64,000 nt of DNA from Vibrio aphrogenes (GCF_002157735.2 NZ_AP018689.1:2017619-2081618); one strand, 5' to 3'; positions 1 through 10,735 are shown, numbered from the stretch's first letter. The notes: generated by a model not told the origin, from the letters alone. A program made the numbers and translations.

Positions 1-720
1 CGCCGTAACATACCCTACTGGATAACCTTCTGGATAACGTCCAGCTAACCCTGACGTCACCAGTAAATCACCGGTTTGGATATCGGTACTGGTCGGCACA
101 TTTTCCAATTGGATAGAATCAATATCTCCATTGCCTGAAGCTATTACGCGAATATCATTGCGCAACACTTGCACGGGAATCGAGCTATTACTGTCGGTCA
201 ATAACAACACTCGGCTATTATGAGCAGAAACATTAATCACTTGCCCAACAATACCTTTTTCATTGATCACGGGTTGCCCTTGATACACTCCATCAGTACG
301 GCCTTTATCGATCACAACCTGATGACGATAAGGTGAAGAGTCTACCGCCATCACTTCAGTGACGACTTTACGTTCATCACGCACATAAGGAGAATCAAGC
401 AATTCGCGTAAACGTTGGTTTTCTTCTTTATATTGATTTAATAGCAACACATCGCTTTTCAAACTTAACAACTCATTTTTTAATGCGCTGTTGGTTTGTA
501 CCAATATTTTCATGCTATTTAAACGCTCGTACATGCCATCAAACATGCTACGAGGTAAATTGGCGGCGTATTGAATAGGGGCAATTGAGCTATTTAGCAA
601 ATAACGTACATTAGAAAACGTATCTAAACGACTATCCGCTAGCATTAAGCTAGATGAGACGATCAAAGCGAAAAATAAGCGCAGTTGTAAAGAAGGGCCT
701 CGGCCAAATATCAGTTTCAT
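1..720 (-). CDS. mreC: Rod shape-determining protein MreC (C-terminus beyond window edge)
   Basis: The start codon is at 720 and the frame stays open to position 1, giving about 240 residues; the C-terminal part lies outside. MreC is a bitopic inner-membrane protein that links the MreB cytoskeleton to the periplasmic peptidoglycan elongation machinery. Visible features are a short cytoplasmic N-terminus, one hydrophobic segment at about residues 14-30, a helical coiled-coil stretch at about 65-115 rich in Leu, Glu and Asn, then the beta-rich domain with YRHQVVIDKGRTDGVYQGQP and TSGLAGRYPEGYPVG, both typical of the family. It lies directly downstream of mreB in the same direction, the usual mreBCD order. 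The identity is secure; only the end is missing. Confidence 0.95.
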   Translation of the reverse strand, partial: MKLIFGRGPSLQLRLFFALIVSSSLMLADSRLDTFSNVRYLLNSSIAPIQYAANLPRSMFDGMYERLNSMKILVQTNSALKNELLSLKSDVLLLNQYKEENQRLRELLDSPYVRDERKVVTEVMAVDSSPYRHQVVIDKGRTDGVYQGQPVINEKGIVGQVINVSAHNSRVLLLTDSNSSIPVQVLRNDIRVIASGNGDIDSIQLENVPTSTDIQTGDLLVTSGLAGRYPEGYPVGYVTA

Positions 721-852
721 GCAGTAAAATCGTAATCGTTATCCATTGAGCCTATGTCCTTGAAGAAGTGATGGGACTGACAATATGGCATTGCCTAAAC
801 GTTAACCCATCCCATTCAGAAGTCAGTATCTTCGCTTCTGATTGAGTAACTA

Positions 853-872
853 GAGGGCGGACGAACGCCCTC
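853..872 (-). other. GC-rich hairpin between mreB and mreC
   Basis: GAGGGCG and CGCCCTC form a perfect 7-bp stem around a 6-nt loop, about 30 nt after the mreB stop. No T run follows in the minus direction, so it is more likely a partial attenuator or mRNA-stability hairpin than a full terminator. The gap to mreC (721-902) holds nothing else that I recognise. Confidence 0.5.
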
Positions 873-902
873 AAGAAAACAGCGACTTCAAGCTCAAACG
901 GC

Positions 903-2024
<1,122 letters not shown>

Positions 2025-2158
2025 TTAACCGTACACAGACTAAGAATAGGCCTTATTCTTACACAAAGTTAACGCAAGGTCAGAAATAATCGCATTTTCA
2101 AGAAAGTATTATCAATATCATCACTCAGGCCATCCTAAATAACAATGAAACGCATTAA

Positions 2159-2194
2159 GATAAGGAGGAAAATCCCATCGTTCAGCTCCTTATC
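2159..2194. other. Inverted repeat between mreB and the downstream mshQ-like gene
   Basis: GATAAGGAG at 2159-2167 and CTCCTTATC at 2186-2194 form a perfect 9-bp stem with an 18-nt loop. It lies 34 nt beyond the stop of the minus-strand mshQ-like gene and upstream of mreB. It may end or stabilise the msh transcript, but the T-rich tail of a classical terminator is absent. The rest of 1947-2227 should carry the mreB promoter; I cannot single one out. Confidence 0.4.
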
Positions 2195-2227
2195 CCCCTT
2201 CATCATCGAAACGCTCTCTACCGATAT

Positions 2228-5200
2228 TTAATTAACCGTTAAATTAGGCTCACCGCGGTAGATTATTCGGTCATTACCACGATAAGCGCCAAAATTCACC
2301 AGTGTGGAAGGATCTTCATCACCTTTATTTCGCCAGTTAAATTGCAACCAGGGCTGGCCCATGTCTTGAGCATTTTTCCAGCCTTCATTGGTAGCATTTA
2401 ACTCATCATCTTCTACTGGGGTCGCGTTGTTACCTATGCCATCAGAGTCGTTCCCTTGACGTAAGAACAATCGTACCGTTTCACGCTGTGGCGTATCTTG
2501 AGAAGCCTTCAGCACACTTGATTTACCCGCGCTGACACTTTGCTCATTAGCAGAGTTAGTACTGGTAAGTTTGGCTCCGCTATCCGCATGATTACTCATA
2601 ACATAATAGATATTGGCTTTAAATTTGCTGCCACTGTCATCCGTATTAGTGACAAAACTACTGCCACTCCAATATTCAGTGCGTAAAGGCACGCTGATCG
2701 GCCCACCAATAGGACCGCTCACATTCCCCAGCACCATACGCCCATATCGAAAATCAGGCTGGTTGACAAAAGAAACGGCGATATCGTCTAATCCATTGTT
2801 GGCAGGGAAAACAAAGCTTTCCGTCGTCGCCAAGAAATCTTTATCAAAGTTTACCTCATCTTTATTTTGATAAGTCGAGTGACTCGGATCCACTGATAGC
2901 CCAAAGACAGCATTCGTATCATCAAATGGGCCATCCGCCGTAGAAGTGTAAGGAGCACTCTCTTCTACCTTCTTCAAAAATATAAAATCATTACTAGAGA
3001 ATGAGTAACTCGCTTTATCCCAACTCACTGGCGTATCACTACCAAGATGCACTCGATCAACTAAGCTGGCTCCAAATACATCGCTACCAGAAACGGTCGT
3101 TTTTTCTTTTGCTTCAAGATTAAATGCCGCTAACAAAGAAGCATCAAACAGACCATAGTTTTCGGTGTCTCCATCTTGGCGGTTTTTGGCTTTCACGGTG
3201 TAATTCATATTAATAGGCTGGTTCATATACGCAAACCCATTATGGTTAGGTGAATAATCCCAAAGATTGGAGCCTTCAAGGGTAAAATGATCAGGATAGA
3301 ATCGCCCAATATTGCGATAGCCCATATTCACATTCATCCCTAAATAATTGCTTTGGGTATCGGCTTGTATGGTGAGCACCCCAACCTCTGACCAACTCAA
3401 ATTAGCAAAATTATAATAAATACCACTGCCAGAACCTGAAGAATCTACATTCGTTAATGAGGTTACTCCACTCAACGTACCCAGTACTCCACCTCGTTCT
3501 GGTGTAGGCTGTGCAAGAGCAGAATCCAGAATAATGGTCGCTGCCATTGCCGTTGCCGTATCACTTAATGCAAAATTTTGTGTGATCGGTTGTTCGCAAT
3601 AAGTAGAGACATTGATATTTTCAGCACCAGAGATAGGATCGGTGTCACCCGTTACCCATTTTAAGGGCTTCACATATAATGAAAACTCTTCCCCTGCCGC
3701 GATAAATTTTTGGCTAGCGGCATCGGTGATATTGCCATCCATCGCGCTTCCATTGGCATCACAAATTGCAAAAGTCCAAGGGCGTGAAGACACATAAAAT
3801 GAACCTTGAAGGATGCCATTGGCCTCTCCATCTTCACCAATCGGGCAACCTTCATAACCGGTACAATTAAAACGCTCATCAGTTAACGTTACCTTAAGCT
3901 TTCCTGACTCAGTAAACATTAAACTCGTATCAATAGCTCCCTCATTTTCCGTAGTAAATACAGGAGCAAAACTAAGAGCACCGATACCACCCGCCGGAGC
4001 CTCTAATTCTGATTGAACGTCAGGAGTACCTTCATAATTCACCGCCACCACTTTACCTTTTTCTTCCGTATCACAAGCTAAGGCTTTAACGGTGACATTT
4101 TTCGGTTTATTGGCGATCACATATTGATCATCGACGTCAAAGCTAAAGGGGACAAATGAAATAACGCCTTTATCCGTTTGAGTGGAGTCGGTAGAAAGCG
4201 TAGCCGAAACGGTGTATTCGTTTAAAGAACTAGATTCAACCGGAATCACCACCACTCCCGCATCTGGCTTATAAATACCTTCGGAAACTAAACTCCCGGT
4301 TGTTGGCTGATTTAATGTTAAACCGTCTGTTGGATCAACGCTAACCTCAACGTTGCCATCATAACCAGTCGCAATATCACTCCCCTCTTCATTTTTTACT
4401 TCAATACGAATTTCTGGCGTTTGGCACATTAATGAGAATTGCTGCTCTGGAATGACGTCTATGGTGTACTTTTTATCATCCGTTTGTGTACAACTAGAAT
4501 CGGAGTAACCGTAAATATAAGCAATGTCATTGCTTCCTGAAAAATTTACTTTTGGTGCAGACAAAGAGCCAATAAATTGAAATCGCTCTGAGCTATTAAT
4601 TGTTAAACCTTGCTGAGAATCAGGAGAAATATACCACATAGCATTAATATATGTATCTTGGGAATGAATATTTTCGGTTCCAGATTCCGAGCCATGACCA
4701 ATTAAAACCAGATTATCTGAAGCATACTTATTTGCTGGCTTTACTGGAATTTCGCGATCATTACGGCTTAGACTATTGTCAACATTAATATAGTGATTAC
4801 TATTAGATAAAACTAATTTCTTATAATGTATAATGACTTGCCCATCACCTTCCGTCATAATACTAGATTGATTTGTTTCCAAATTTATTTCACCAACCCA
4901 ATACTCACCAGCAGAAAAATAAATTGTTCCGTAATTATTTGCTGTAACTGTAATAGATTCATAATAACCTGGTACGAGATGATTCTCACCTCGGTTTACA
5001 GCGTTATCATCAATAGTCAGAATATCTCCTTTAACGGTAAAATCCTCAGGAATAGGGGGGGAGCTAGAATATGCGCTATAACTGGGATCAATAAAACATT
5101 TGACAGGAGCATGCTTATCTTTACTAAAGCCTCCACTTTCATTTGGGTACACACAACCACTACTCGGATTTCCTGAACCATCGGGTTGTATATTAGGGAG

Positions 5201-6514
5201 TGTCGATGCAAATGATAATGGTGTTTTCTCATCTAAATAAATTCTATTACCGTAAGAACCATTACCATCAGTGGTATTTAACGAAGAGATAACTTTTCCA
5301 TCTTGATATGAATTTCCTTGCAATACAGTAGGAAAATATTCACACACATCAAAAGGAGTTGGATCTACCTGCTCATCTCCGCACCCCCCATACCCATTAA
5401 TAATATTATCACTACCACTGATATGGATATTATTTGCACTCACCCCTCCATTTATAGTGTGATGAGCGCCTCCTAACTGCATACCTGTATCCTCACTATT
5501 TTCTATATAAAAGTGAGCATTAATAGTTAATGGTGCTGTACTATCATCTGTCACAATTTGTGCACTACCACCTTGTCCGATAAATAATAAATTTTTACTA
5601 TCACCGTCTTCATTAATCTTGATACTTCCTGAACTATCAGTATCAGAAAAAGACATCGTTTTATAGTGAATAATCACATTTCCATTTATCTTTAATTGAG
5701 TATTCCCTTTATCAAAAACAATTTTATCAAACCAATACTCGCCTGTTTCTAATGTGTATGGTACCCCATCAGAAATAAATAATTCTTCTCCAGTAAATTT
5801 ATCGGGAAAGCTTAATGGATAGTTAGGTATAGTTTTAGAATTATCTACGATACAAGTCTCTCCTGCACTGGTTGAGTCTGTATTTGGATAGTAACAGAAT
5901 TGATGTGGTGCAGATTGAAATGATAATGGATCTTTACTTGGCAAAATTATTTTATTATAGCTACCTGCATGAGCGGCATTAACAACAAGATTTCCCCAGG
6001 GTTTATTTTCTGCATAGTAATTAGTCTGCAATGTATTGGGAACAATACTACAAATATCTGGTAAATCAGTATTTATAGGAGTAACCGGCACATCTTTTCC
6101 AGTAGGGCATAACAAATTCTCCCCACCCACAAGTTCGATTTCTGCATTACCATTATCAAGTTGATTTACTGATGTGCCTGCTTGCTGCCATGCAGACTCA
6201 TTGGATTGCTTTTTGTAATAAGTAAAAGCCCCATTAGATGAATCATAATTAATTCTAAAATTATAACTCTTTCCATTAGATAGACCGTTTTCATAAATCA
6301 AAGGAGAATCTGAACTGGAAGTTGACCAAACCAACACTGGTGAACTATTACCTGTTTTATCGAATTTCAATTGGTAAACATTTGAAGAGGTATAAGTATT
6401 GATATTAAAGGATACCGAAAAATCCTTATTCGCATTTATTGTGCAAACTTCATCGGCTAGGCTCATTCGCGAAAAAAACAATATAACGGTTACAAACAAA
6501 ACACGAATATACAT
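2228..6514 (-). CDS. MshQ-like large secreted protein, second tandem copy
   Basis: A 1428-residue exported protein with a signal peptide (hydrophobic residues 3-20, cleavage near SLA-DEVC). The order seen is: a beta-rich region at about 22-135, then two related modules (about 150-375 and 385-675) that each open with a C-x-x-[VF]-P-x-x-L-Q motif, contain right-handed-helix-like Asn/Ile/Ser runs (for example HHTINGGVSANNIHISGSDN) and close with GYGGC or GYSDSSC, then the conserved MshQ C-terminal region (about 680-1428; the DUF6701 type, from memory). It lies at the 3-prime end of the MSHA operon, where mshQ is normally single. It shares near-identical blocks with the gene upstream. In the family MshQ is needed for or associated with MSHA pili; an adhesin or tip role is inference. 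The N-terminal third is visibly AT-rich compared with the C-terminal part. Confidence 0.8.
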   Translation of the reverse strand: MYIRVLFVTVILFFSRMSLADEVCTINANKDFSVSFNINTYTSSNVYQLKFDKTGNSSPVLVWSTSSSDSPLIYENGLSNGKSYNFRINYDSSNGAFTYYKKQSNESAWQQAGTSVNQLDNGNAEIELVGGENLLCPTGKDVPVTPINTDLPDICSIVPNTLQTNYYAENKPWGNLVVNAAHAGSYNKIILPSKDPLSFQSAPHQFCYYPNTDSTSAGETCIVDNSKTIPNYPLSFPDKFTGEELFISDGVPYTLETGEYWFDKIVFDKGNTQLKINGNVIIHYKTMSFSDTDSSGSIKINEDGDSKNLLFIGQGGSAQIVTDDSTAPLTINAHFYIENSEDTGMQLGGAHHTINGGVSANNIHISGSDNIINGYGGCGDEQVDPTPFDVCEYFPTVLQGNSYQDGKVISSLNTTDGNGSYGNRIYLDEKTPLSFASTLPNIQPDGSGNPSSGCVYPNESGGFSKDKHAPVKCFIDPSYSAYSSSPPIPEDFTVKGDILTIDDNAVNRGENHLVPGYYESITVTANNYGTIYFSAGEYWVGEINLETNQSSIMTEGDGQVIIHYKKLVLSNSNHYINVDNSLSRNDREIPVKPANKYASDNLVLIGHGSESGTENIHSQDTYINAMWYISPDSQQGLTINSSERFQFIGSLSAPKVNFSGSNDIAYIYGYSDSSCTQTDDKKYTIDVIPEQQFSLMCQTPEIRIEVKNEEGSDIATGYDGNVEVSVDPTDGLTLNQPTTGSLVSEGIYKPDAGVVVIPVESSSLNEYTVSATLSTDSTQTDKGVISFVPFSFDVDDQYVIANKPKNVTVKALACDTEEKGKVVAVNYEGTPDVQSELEAPAGGIGALSFAPVFTTENEGAIDTSLMFTESGKLKVTLTDERFNCTGYEGCPIGEDGEANGILQGSFYVSSRPWTFAICDANGSAMDGNITDAASQKFIAAGEEFSLYVKPLKWVTGDTDPISGAENINVSTYCEQPITQNFALSDTATAMAATIILDSALAQPTPERGGVLGTLSGVTSLTNVDSSGSGSGIYYNFANLSWSEVGVLTIQADTQSNYLGMNVNMGYRNIGRFYPDHFTLEGSNLWDYSPNHNGFAYMNQPINMNYTVKAKNRQDGDTENYGLFDASLLAAFNLEAKEKTTVSGSDVFGASLVDRVHLGSDTPVSWDKASYSFSSNDFIFLKKVEESAPYTSTADGPFDDTNAVFGLSVDPSHSTYQNKDEVNFDKDFLATTESFVFPANNGLDDIAVSFVNQPDFRYGRMVLGNVSGPIGGPISVPLRTEYWSGSSFVTNTDDSGSKFKANIYYVMSNHADSGAKLTSTNSANEQSVSAGKSSVLKASQDTPQRETVRLFLRQGNDSDGIGNNATPVEDDELNATNEGWKNAQDMGQPWLQFNWRNKGDEDPSTLVNFGAYRGNDRIIYRGEPNLTVN
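2246..2665 (-). repeat. Homology block A, copy in second mshQ-like gene
   Basis: This C-terminal coding block matches 6761-7180 at a constant offset of 4515 bp. By eye the stretch 2388-2660 differs at only a handful of bases. It is a direct repeat in the same orientation, which fits tandem duplication followed by gene conversion. Confidence 0.85.
3735..4445 (-). repeat. Homology block B, copy in second mshQ-like gene
   Basis: This matches 8157-8857 closely, with the offset drifting from 4422 to 4412 because of small indels. It encodes the beta-rich region from SLMCQTPEIRIEVKNEEG to PWTFAICDANGSAMDG. Sequence between blocks A and B is clearly diverged. Confidence 0.85.
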
Positions 6515-6684
6515 ACAGCATCCTTACTGAAAACGTCATCAATGACTATCCTGCTTATAAAATAATCTTAAACCTTAATGGGTTACATTTAAGTTACACC
6601 CGTCACGCATTCCCAACAAGTTTCATTAATCATATACTTACATGCTGATACATTTAAGCTTTTTATGTTAAAAAACACCAAAAA

Positions 6685-6709
6685 AAGGCCACTCGAGTTG
6701 AGTGGCCTT
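6685..6709 (-). terminator. Intrinsic terminator after first mshQ-like gene
   Basis: On the minus strand a 10-bp stem (AAGGCCACTC with GAGTGGCCTT) and a 5-nt loop are followed by a run of T residues. It lies 34 bp beyond the stop of the 6743-9997 gene. It suggests that the second copy is expressed separately or only by read-through. Confidence 0.85.
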
Positions 6710-6742
6710 GGTGATGTTTACAGTGACTAGTTTTAAATGAAA

Positions 6743-9700
6743 CTATTCTGTACGTTGTTCCGGTTCTCCGCGATAAATCACTCGGTCATTCCCACGATAA
6801 GCGCCAAAATTCACCACGGTAGAAGGGTCTTCATCCCCTTTATTTCGCCAGTTAAATTGCAACCAGGGCTGGCCCATGTCTTCAGCATTTTTCCAGCCTT
6901 CATTGGTAGCATTTAACTCATCATCTTCTACTGGGGTCGCATTGTTACCTATGCCATCAGAGTCGTTCCCTTGACGTAAGAACAATCGTACCGTTTCACG
7001 CTGTGGAGTATCTTGAGAAGCCTTCAGCACACTTGATTTACCCGCGCTGACACTTTGCTCATTAGTAGAGCTAGTACTGGTAAGTTTGGCTCCGCTATCC
7101 GCATGATTACTCATAACATAATAGATATTGGCTTTAAATTTGCTGCCACTGTCATCCGTATTTGTGACAAAACTGCTACCATTCCAATATTCTGTTCTTA
7201 GTGGCACTGTAATGGGCTCACCAATGGGGCCGCTCACGTTTTCTAATGCCATACGCCCATATCGAAAATCGGGCTTGTTTTCCAAAACGACTGCCTTTTT
7301 CTCATTAAATTCAAAAGAAGTCATTCCATCGATAAAGTCAACATTATCGGCAGTATCCGTTACTTGGAGTCCCCATTGAGAGGTGGTTTTATTGTATGGC
7401 CCATCGACTTCCGAAGCATACGGTGATGATTGTTTTACTTGCTTATAAAATACAAAGTTTTTATTTTCATAGTTATAGTTCGCACCATTCCAATCTTGAG
7501 CGGCTTCTTCACTAAAACGTGATGTTAAATCTTTCCCTGTTTCTTGTTGGATGGCCACTAGCTTCATCTTAGCTTTAAGTGCGTCAGTAAAATATCCATA
7601 GTTTTGTGTTGGTCCATTATTCGCATTTTGCGCCTGAACCTCATACTTCATTGAAATCGGTTGATTCATATACACGAAATGGTGTTGACCATCTGGATAC
7701 GTCCAAGTGTTACGTAATGGGGTAAAATGATCAGGGTAGAATCGCCCAATATTGCGATAGCCTGTTTTAATCTTTTTCTCTAAATAAGGCTGTTCCGTAT
7801 TAGCCGTTATTTTCAACACTCCGACTTCTGACCACGACAAATTATCAAACTGATAAAAAGCTTGATTATTCGTGTTGGTATATTTGGTATTTTCTAGAGA
7901 AAGAATACCGTTTAAGTCACCGGATACTCCACCTTGCTGAAGAGTCGGTTCAACTAATTGATACGCTAACTTAATGGTTGCCGCTGGCGCATCACTTTGC
8001 ATAAAGTTTTGAGTGATGTCACTGCCGCATAAATTAGACGATTCAATTTCAGATTCATTACTATCTAGTGCTTCTACCCAACGTAAGGGTTTCACATTTA
8101 ATGTAAATTTCTCACCAGCCGCTTTATAACCTAAGCTATTTGGATCTGAAATATTACCGTCCATCGCACTTCCATTGGCATCACAAATTGCAAAAGTCCA
8201 AGGGCGTGAAGAGACATAAAATGAACCTTGAAGGACGCCATTGGCCTCTCCATCTTCACCAATCGGACAACCTTCATAATCGGTACAATCAAAACGGTCA
8301 TCAGTTAACGTTACCTTAAGTTTTCCTGACTCAGTAAACATTAAACTCGTATCAATAGTTCCTTCATTTTCCGTAGTAAATATGGGAGCAAAACTAAGAG
8401 CACCGATACCACCCGCCGGAGCCTCTAATGTAGAGCTAACAGTGGGGGTTCCCGTATAGTTAACGGCTACTTCCTCACCTTGATCACACGCTAAAACCTT
8501 CACTGATACATTTTGAGGTTTATTGGCGATCACATATTGATCATCGACGTCAAAGCTAAAGGGGACAAATGAAATATCGCCTTTATCCGTTTGAGTTGAG
8601 TCGGTAGAAAGCGTAGCCGAAATGGCGTATTCCTTTAAGGTATTAGACTCAACCGGAATCACTACCACTCCCGCATCTGGCTTATAAATACCTTCGGAAA
8701 CTAAACTCCCAGTTTTTGGCTGATTTAATGTTAAACCGTCTGTTGGATCTACGCTAACCTCAACGTTGCCATCATAACCAGTCGCAATCTCCGTCCCCTC
8801 TTCATTTTTAACTTCGATACGAATCTCTGGCGTTTGGCACATTAATGAGAATTGCTGACTAGGGGTAACATCAATGGTGTGATTTTCAGGTTGAGGAGCA
8901 ATACACTCACCATATCCTACAATACTATTATCATTATGAAGTATCAGGTTATTAGTTGTAACTGCACCATATAAAGTTATCGTATTATTAAACTGAACAT
9001 TTTGAGCTAAAAACAGACCGTAAATAGGATCATGCTCAGTATCAAAGTTAATGATTGCATCCGGGCCATAAATTACAAAGTCTCCAGGCTCCTTTGATTC
9101 ATTATCAATGGAAATTGAGTTTGAAATTAAAAATAATCGTTTTATTTTTAATAATGTTTTAGCTTTGATAGTAATCGATGGTTCATTTGTTGATACATTG
9201 AAAATGTCAAATGTATATATCGCATCCTTATCAAATTGAACGTCAACATCCCCACCTGTAACATTAAACTCTTGTATTTTCCGTCCATACTCAAAATCTA
9301 AATCATTAGGTTTAAATTTTAAAACAACCTTATATTTATTGTTGGAAGCATTAATATATAACTTATTAATATCAGAAAGAATTTCAATTATTTGAGTGTC
9401 GCCATTAATGGTGCTTTTACAGTAAGAGTTCGAGCCATCTTCAGGACATTCAGTATCAAAATTATTAGGCTCAAGAAGTAAGTTTTTTGTTGCATTAAAT
9501 TTCGGCTCAACAGCAATTGGCGTTGCTATTTTTTTAGGCTCAGCTTGATCACCACTAGCGATGCGACATTCTCGACCATTGCAGCTATTATAATAATTAT
9601 AATCGTCATAACCAGAAGCAGCTGTAGAGTTCAAATACATTGTTGCCCGATCACTATAAGTCAATTCTATAGTACCATTATTTCCTAACTGTCCTGGTTG

Positions 9701-9997
9701 ATAGTTAATTAATGCTTGTGATGCAATAAGCCTATCGAAAGGGATTGATAATATTTTTTCCTTATCCTCACCAAAAATTGCAGGGCTTTCATATTCCTTA
9801 GTATAAGACTCCGGCCAACCACCGATATAATATGGTGTAGGCTCTTTACCATTCTGGTTGGAACCAAAAAAAGCACCACTATTCTCCTCCCAACTCTGAG
9901 CTGGCCCTGGAAAATATTGGCAAATATTATCCACTTTAGCCAAAGAGGAAAAAGAAATCATTCCACCTAAAATCAACAACATCCAACGCTGCCACAT
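6743..9997 (-). CDS. mshQ: MshQ, large secreted MSHA-locus protein, first copy
   Basis: A 1084-residue exported protein with a signal peptide (WMLLILGGMISFSSLA, residues 5-20). One N-terminal module (about 23-365) opens with NICQYFPG and closes with IVGYGEC, like the two modules of the downstream copy. It is followed by the conserved MshQ C-terminal half (about 375-1084) with SLMCQTPEIRIEV, PWTFAICDANGSAMDG, GYRNIGRFYPDHFT and QPWLQFNWRNKGDED. The position straight after mshP fits the canonical mshQ. Known MshQ proteins belong to the MSHA biogenesis locus with incompletely defined function; a surface or tip adhesin is inference from size, export and beta-rich modules. The first third is AT-rich. 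A 159-bp gap with a palindrome separates it from mshP. Confidence 0.85.
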   Translation of the reverse strand: MWQRWMLLILGGMISFSSLAKVDNICQYFPGPAQSWEENSGAFFGSNQNGKEPTPYYIGGWPESYTKEYESPAIFGEDKEKILSIPFDRLIASQALINYQPGQLGNNGTIELTYSDRATMYLNSTAASGYDDYNYYNSCNGRECRIASGDQAEPKKIATPIAVEPKFNATKNLLLEPNNFDTECPEDGSNSYCKSTINGDTQIIEILSDINKLYINASNNKYKVVLKFKPNDLDFEYGRKIQEFNVTGGDVDVQFDKDAIYTFDIFNVSTNEPSITIKAKTLLKIKRLFLISNSISIDNESKEPGDFVIYGPDAIINFDTEHDPIYGLFLAQNVQFNNTITLYGAVTTNNLILHNDNSIVGYGECIAPQPENHTIDVTPSQQFSLMCQTPEIRIEVKNEEGTEIATGYDGNVEVSVDPTDGLTLNQPKTGSLVSEGIYKPDAGVVVIPVESNTLKEYAISATLSTDSTQTDKGDISFVPFSFDVDDQYVIANKPQNVSVKVLACDQGEEVAVNYTGTPTVSSTLEAPAGGIGALSFAPIFTTENEGTIDTSLMFTESGKLKVTLTDDRFDCTDYEGCPIGEDGEANGVLQGSFYVSSRPWTFAICDANGSAMDGNISDPNSLGYKAAGEKFTLNVKPLRWVEALDSNESEIESSNLCGSDITQNFMQSDAPAATIKLAYQLVEPTLQQGGVSGDLNGILSLENTKYTNTNNQAFYQFDNLSWSEVGVLKITANTEQPYLEKKIKTGYRNIGRFYPDHFTPLRNTWTYPDGQHHFVYMNQPISMKYEVQAQNANNGPTQNYGYFTDALKAKMKLVAIQQETGKDLTSRFSEEAAQDWNGANYNYENKNFVFYKQVKQSSPYASEVDGPYNKTTSQWGLQVTDTADNVDFIDGMTSFEFNEKKAVVLENKPDFRYGRMALENVSGPIGEPITVPLRTEYWNGSSFVTNTDDSGSKFKANIYYVMSNHADSGAKLTSTSSTNEQSVSAGKSSVLKASQDTPQRETVRLFLRQGNDSDGIGNNATPVEDDELNATNEGWKNAEDMGQPWLQFNWRNKGDEDPSTVVNFGAYRGNDRVIYRGEPEQRTE
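6761..7180 (-). repeat. Homology block A, copy in first mshQ gene
   Basis: Partner of 2246-2665 in the same orientation at 4515 bp distance. Recombination between the two would delete the intervening DNA and leave a single chimeric mshQ in frame. Confidence 0.85.
8157..8857 (-). repeat. Homology block B, copy in first mshQ gene
   Basis: Partner of 3735-4445 in the same orientation. The most visible internal differences are short, for example the few codons around the EEKGKVVAVNYEG / GEEVAVNYTG segment. Confidence 0.85.
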
Positions 9998-10082
9998 AAT
10001 AATAAACCTAAATAAAAAGGATCGCTCTCTATTAGAAAGCTAAAAAAAAGAATCATTACCTTCCTGGCATTTAAGGTTAATG

Positions 10083-10106
10083 AAACTTAATATCCATATT
10101 AAGTTT
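10083..10106. other. 24-bp near-perfect palindrome between mshP and mshQ
   Basis: AAACTTAATAT and ATATTAAGTTT are perfect 11-bp arms around a central CC. The site lies in the 159-bp gap (9998-10156) after mshP, 86 bp before the mshQ start on the minus strand. It may be a protein-binding site or a weak AT-rich hairpin; no regulator is recognised. Confidence 0.55.
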
Positions 10107-10156
10107 ATGTCTTTAGATGACCTTACGCCTATACAACGAAAGCTTCAAGTCTCTGA

Positions 10157-10735
10157 TTATTGTAACGCCTTAACCACCACATCTTGCGCCCGTTCAATGG
10201 AAAATAAATCTTGTCCATCGCTGCATGTGGCATTGGTATGAACTTTCATAAAGCTATATTCTTCAGTTCCGCCTTCCTCATTTATCACGTAAGGGGTACA
10301 AGTAAAGGCCTTGATAGAGCAAGACTTATAACTGGCGTCAGATTGATACAAGGCATTGTACACCGCATCGGCTTTATCCTTGGTTAAGGATTCACACCTC
10401 GTTGTTAGTTCGGCCGTGGTAGCGGTTTGTTGCAGCGGATACAACTGAGTTAACGCCCATTCATTAATCGAGTGAGAAATAAACCACGCGCGGTTACCCA
10501 TAATTTCACGTGTTTGCGTATCTTGGTTCGACCACTCTAGCCGAGCCATAGTACTGGCTAACAAGCCCATCACGACAATCACAAAAATCACCACCATCAA
10601 CACCGAACCAGACTGCTTAGATTTTGCAGCTAGAGGCCTTGTTAACGAACGATTGATTGGGCTTTTTGTTGTCATTTTTGGGGTATCACCTAACTCTAGC
10701 AACGCTTTATTTTTCATGCGTAAATCTTCATTCAA
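10157..10735 (-). CDS. mshP: MSHA minor pilin-like protein MshP (PilX type)
   Basis: A 192-residue protein with the membrane helix SGSVLMVVIFVIVVMGLLAS at about 42-61, which matches the PilX-like N-terminal helix of minor pilins, followed by a small periplasmic domain with paired cysteines. MshP belongs to the minor pilin set thought to prime pilus assembly. The frame starts with a TTG at 10735; internal ATGs at 10717 and 10675 (the latter behind an AGGTGAT-like site) are at least as likely, and known MshP proteins have a shorter leader. It follows mshO by 3 bp and so is translationally linked to it. Family assignment is good; the start is uncertain. Confidence 0.8.
   Translation of the reverse strand: MNEDLRMKNKALLELGDTPKMTTKSPINRSLTRPLAAKSKQSGSVLMVVIFVIVVMGLLASTMARLEWSNQDTQTREIMGNRAWFISHSINEWALTQLYPLQQTATTAELTTRCESLTKDKADAVYNALYQSDASYKSCSIKAFTCTPYVINEEGGTEEYSFMKVHTNATCSDGQDLFSIERAQDVVVKALQ

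Noticed and set aside
4826..5176. 116-codon plus-strand frame inside the second mshQ-like gene
   Set aside because: It lies fully antisense to a long coding frame with signal peptide and family domains; composition is typical of a shadow frame.
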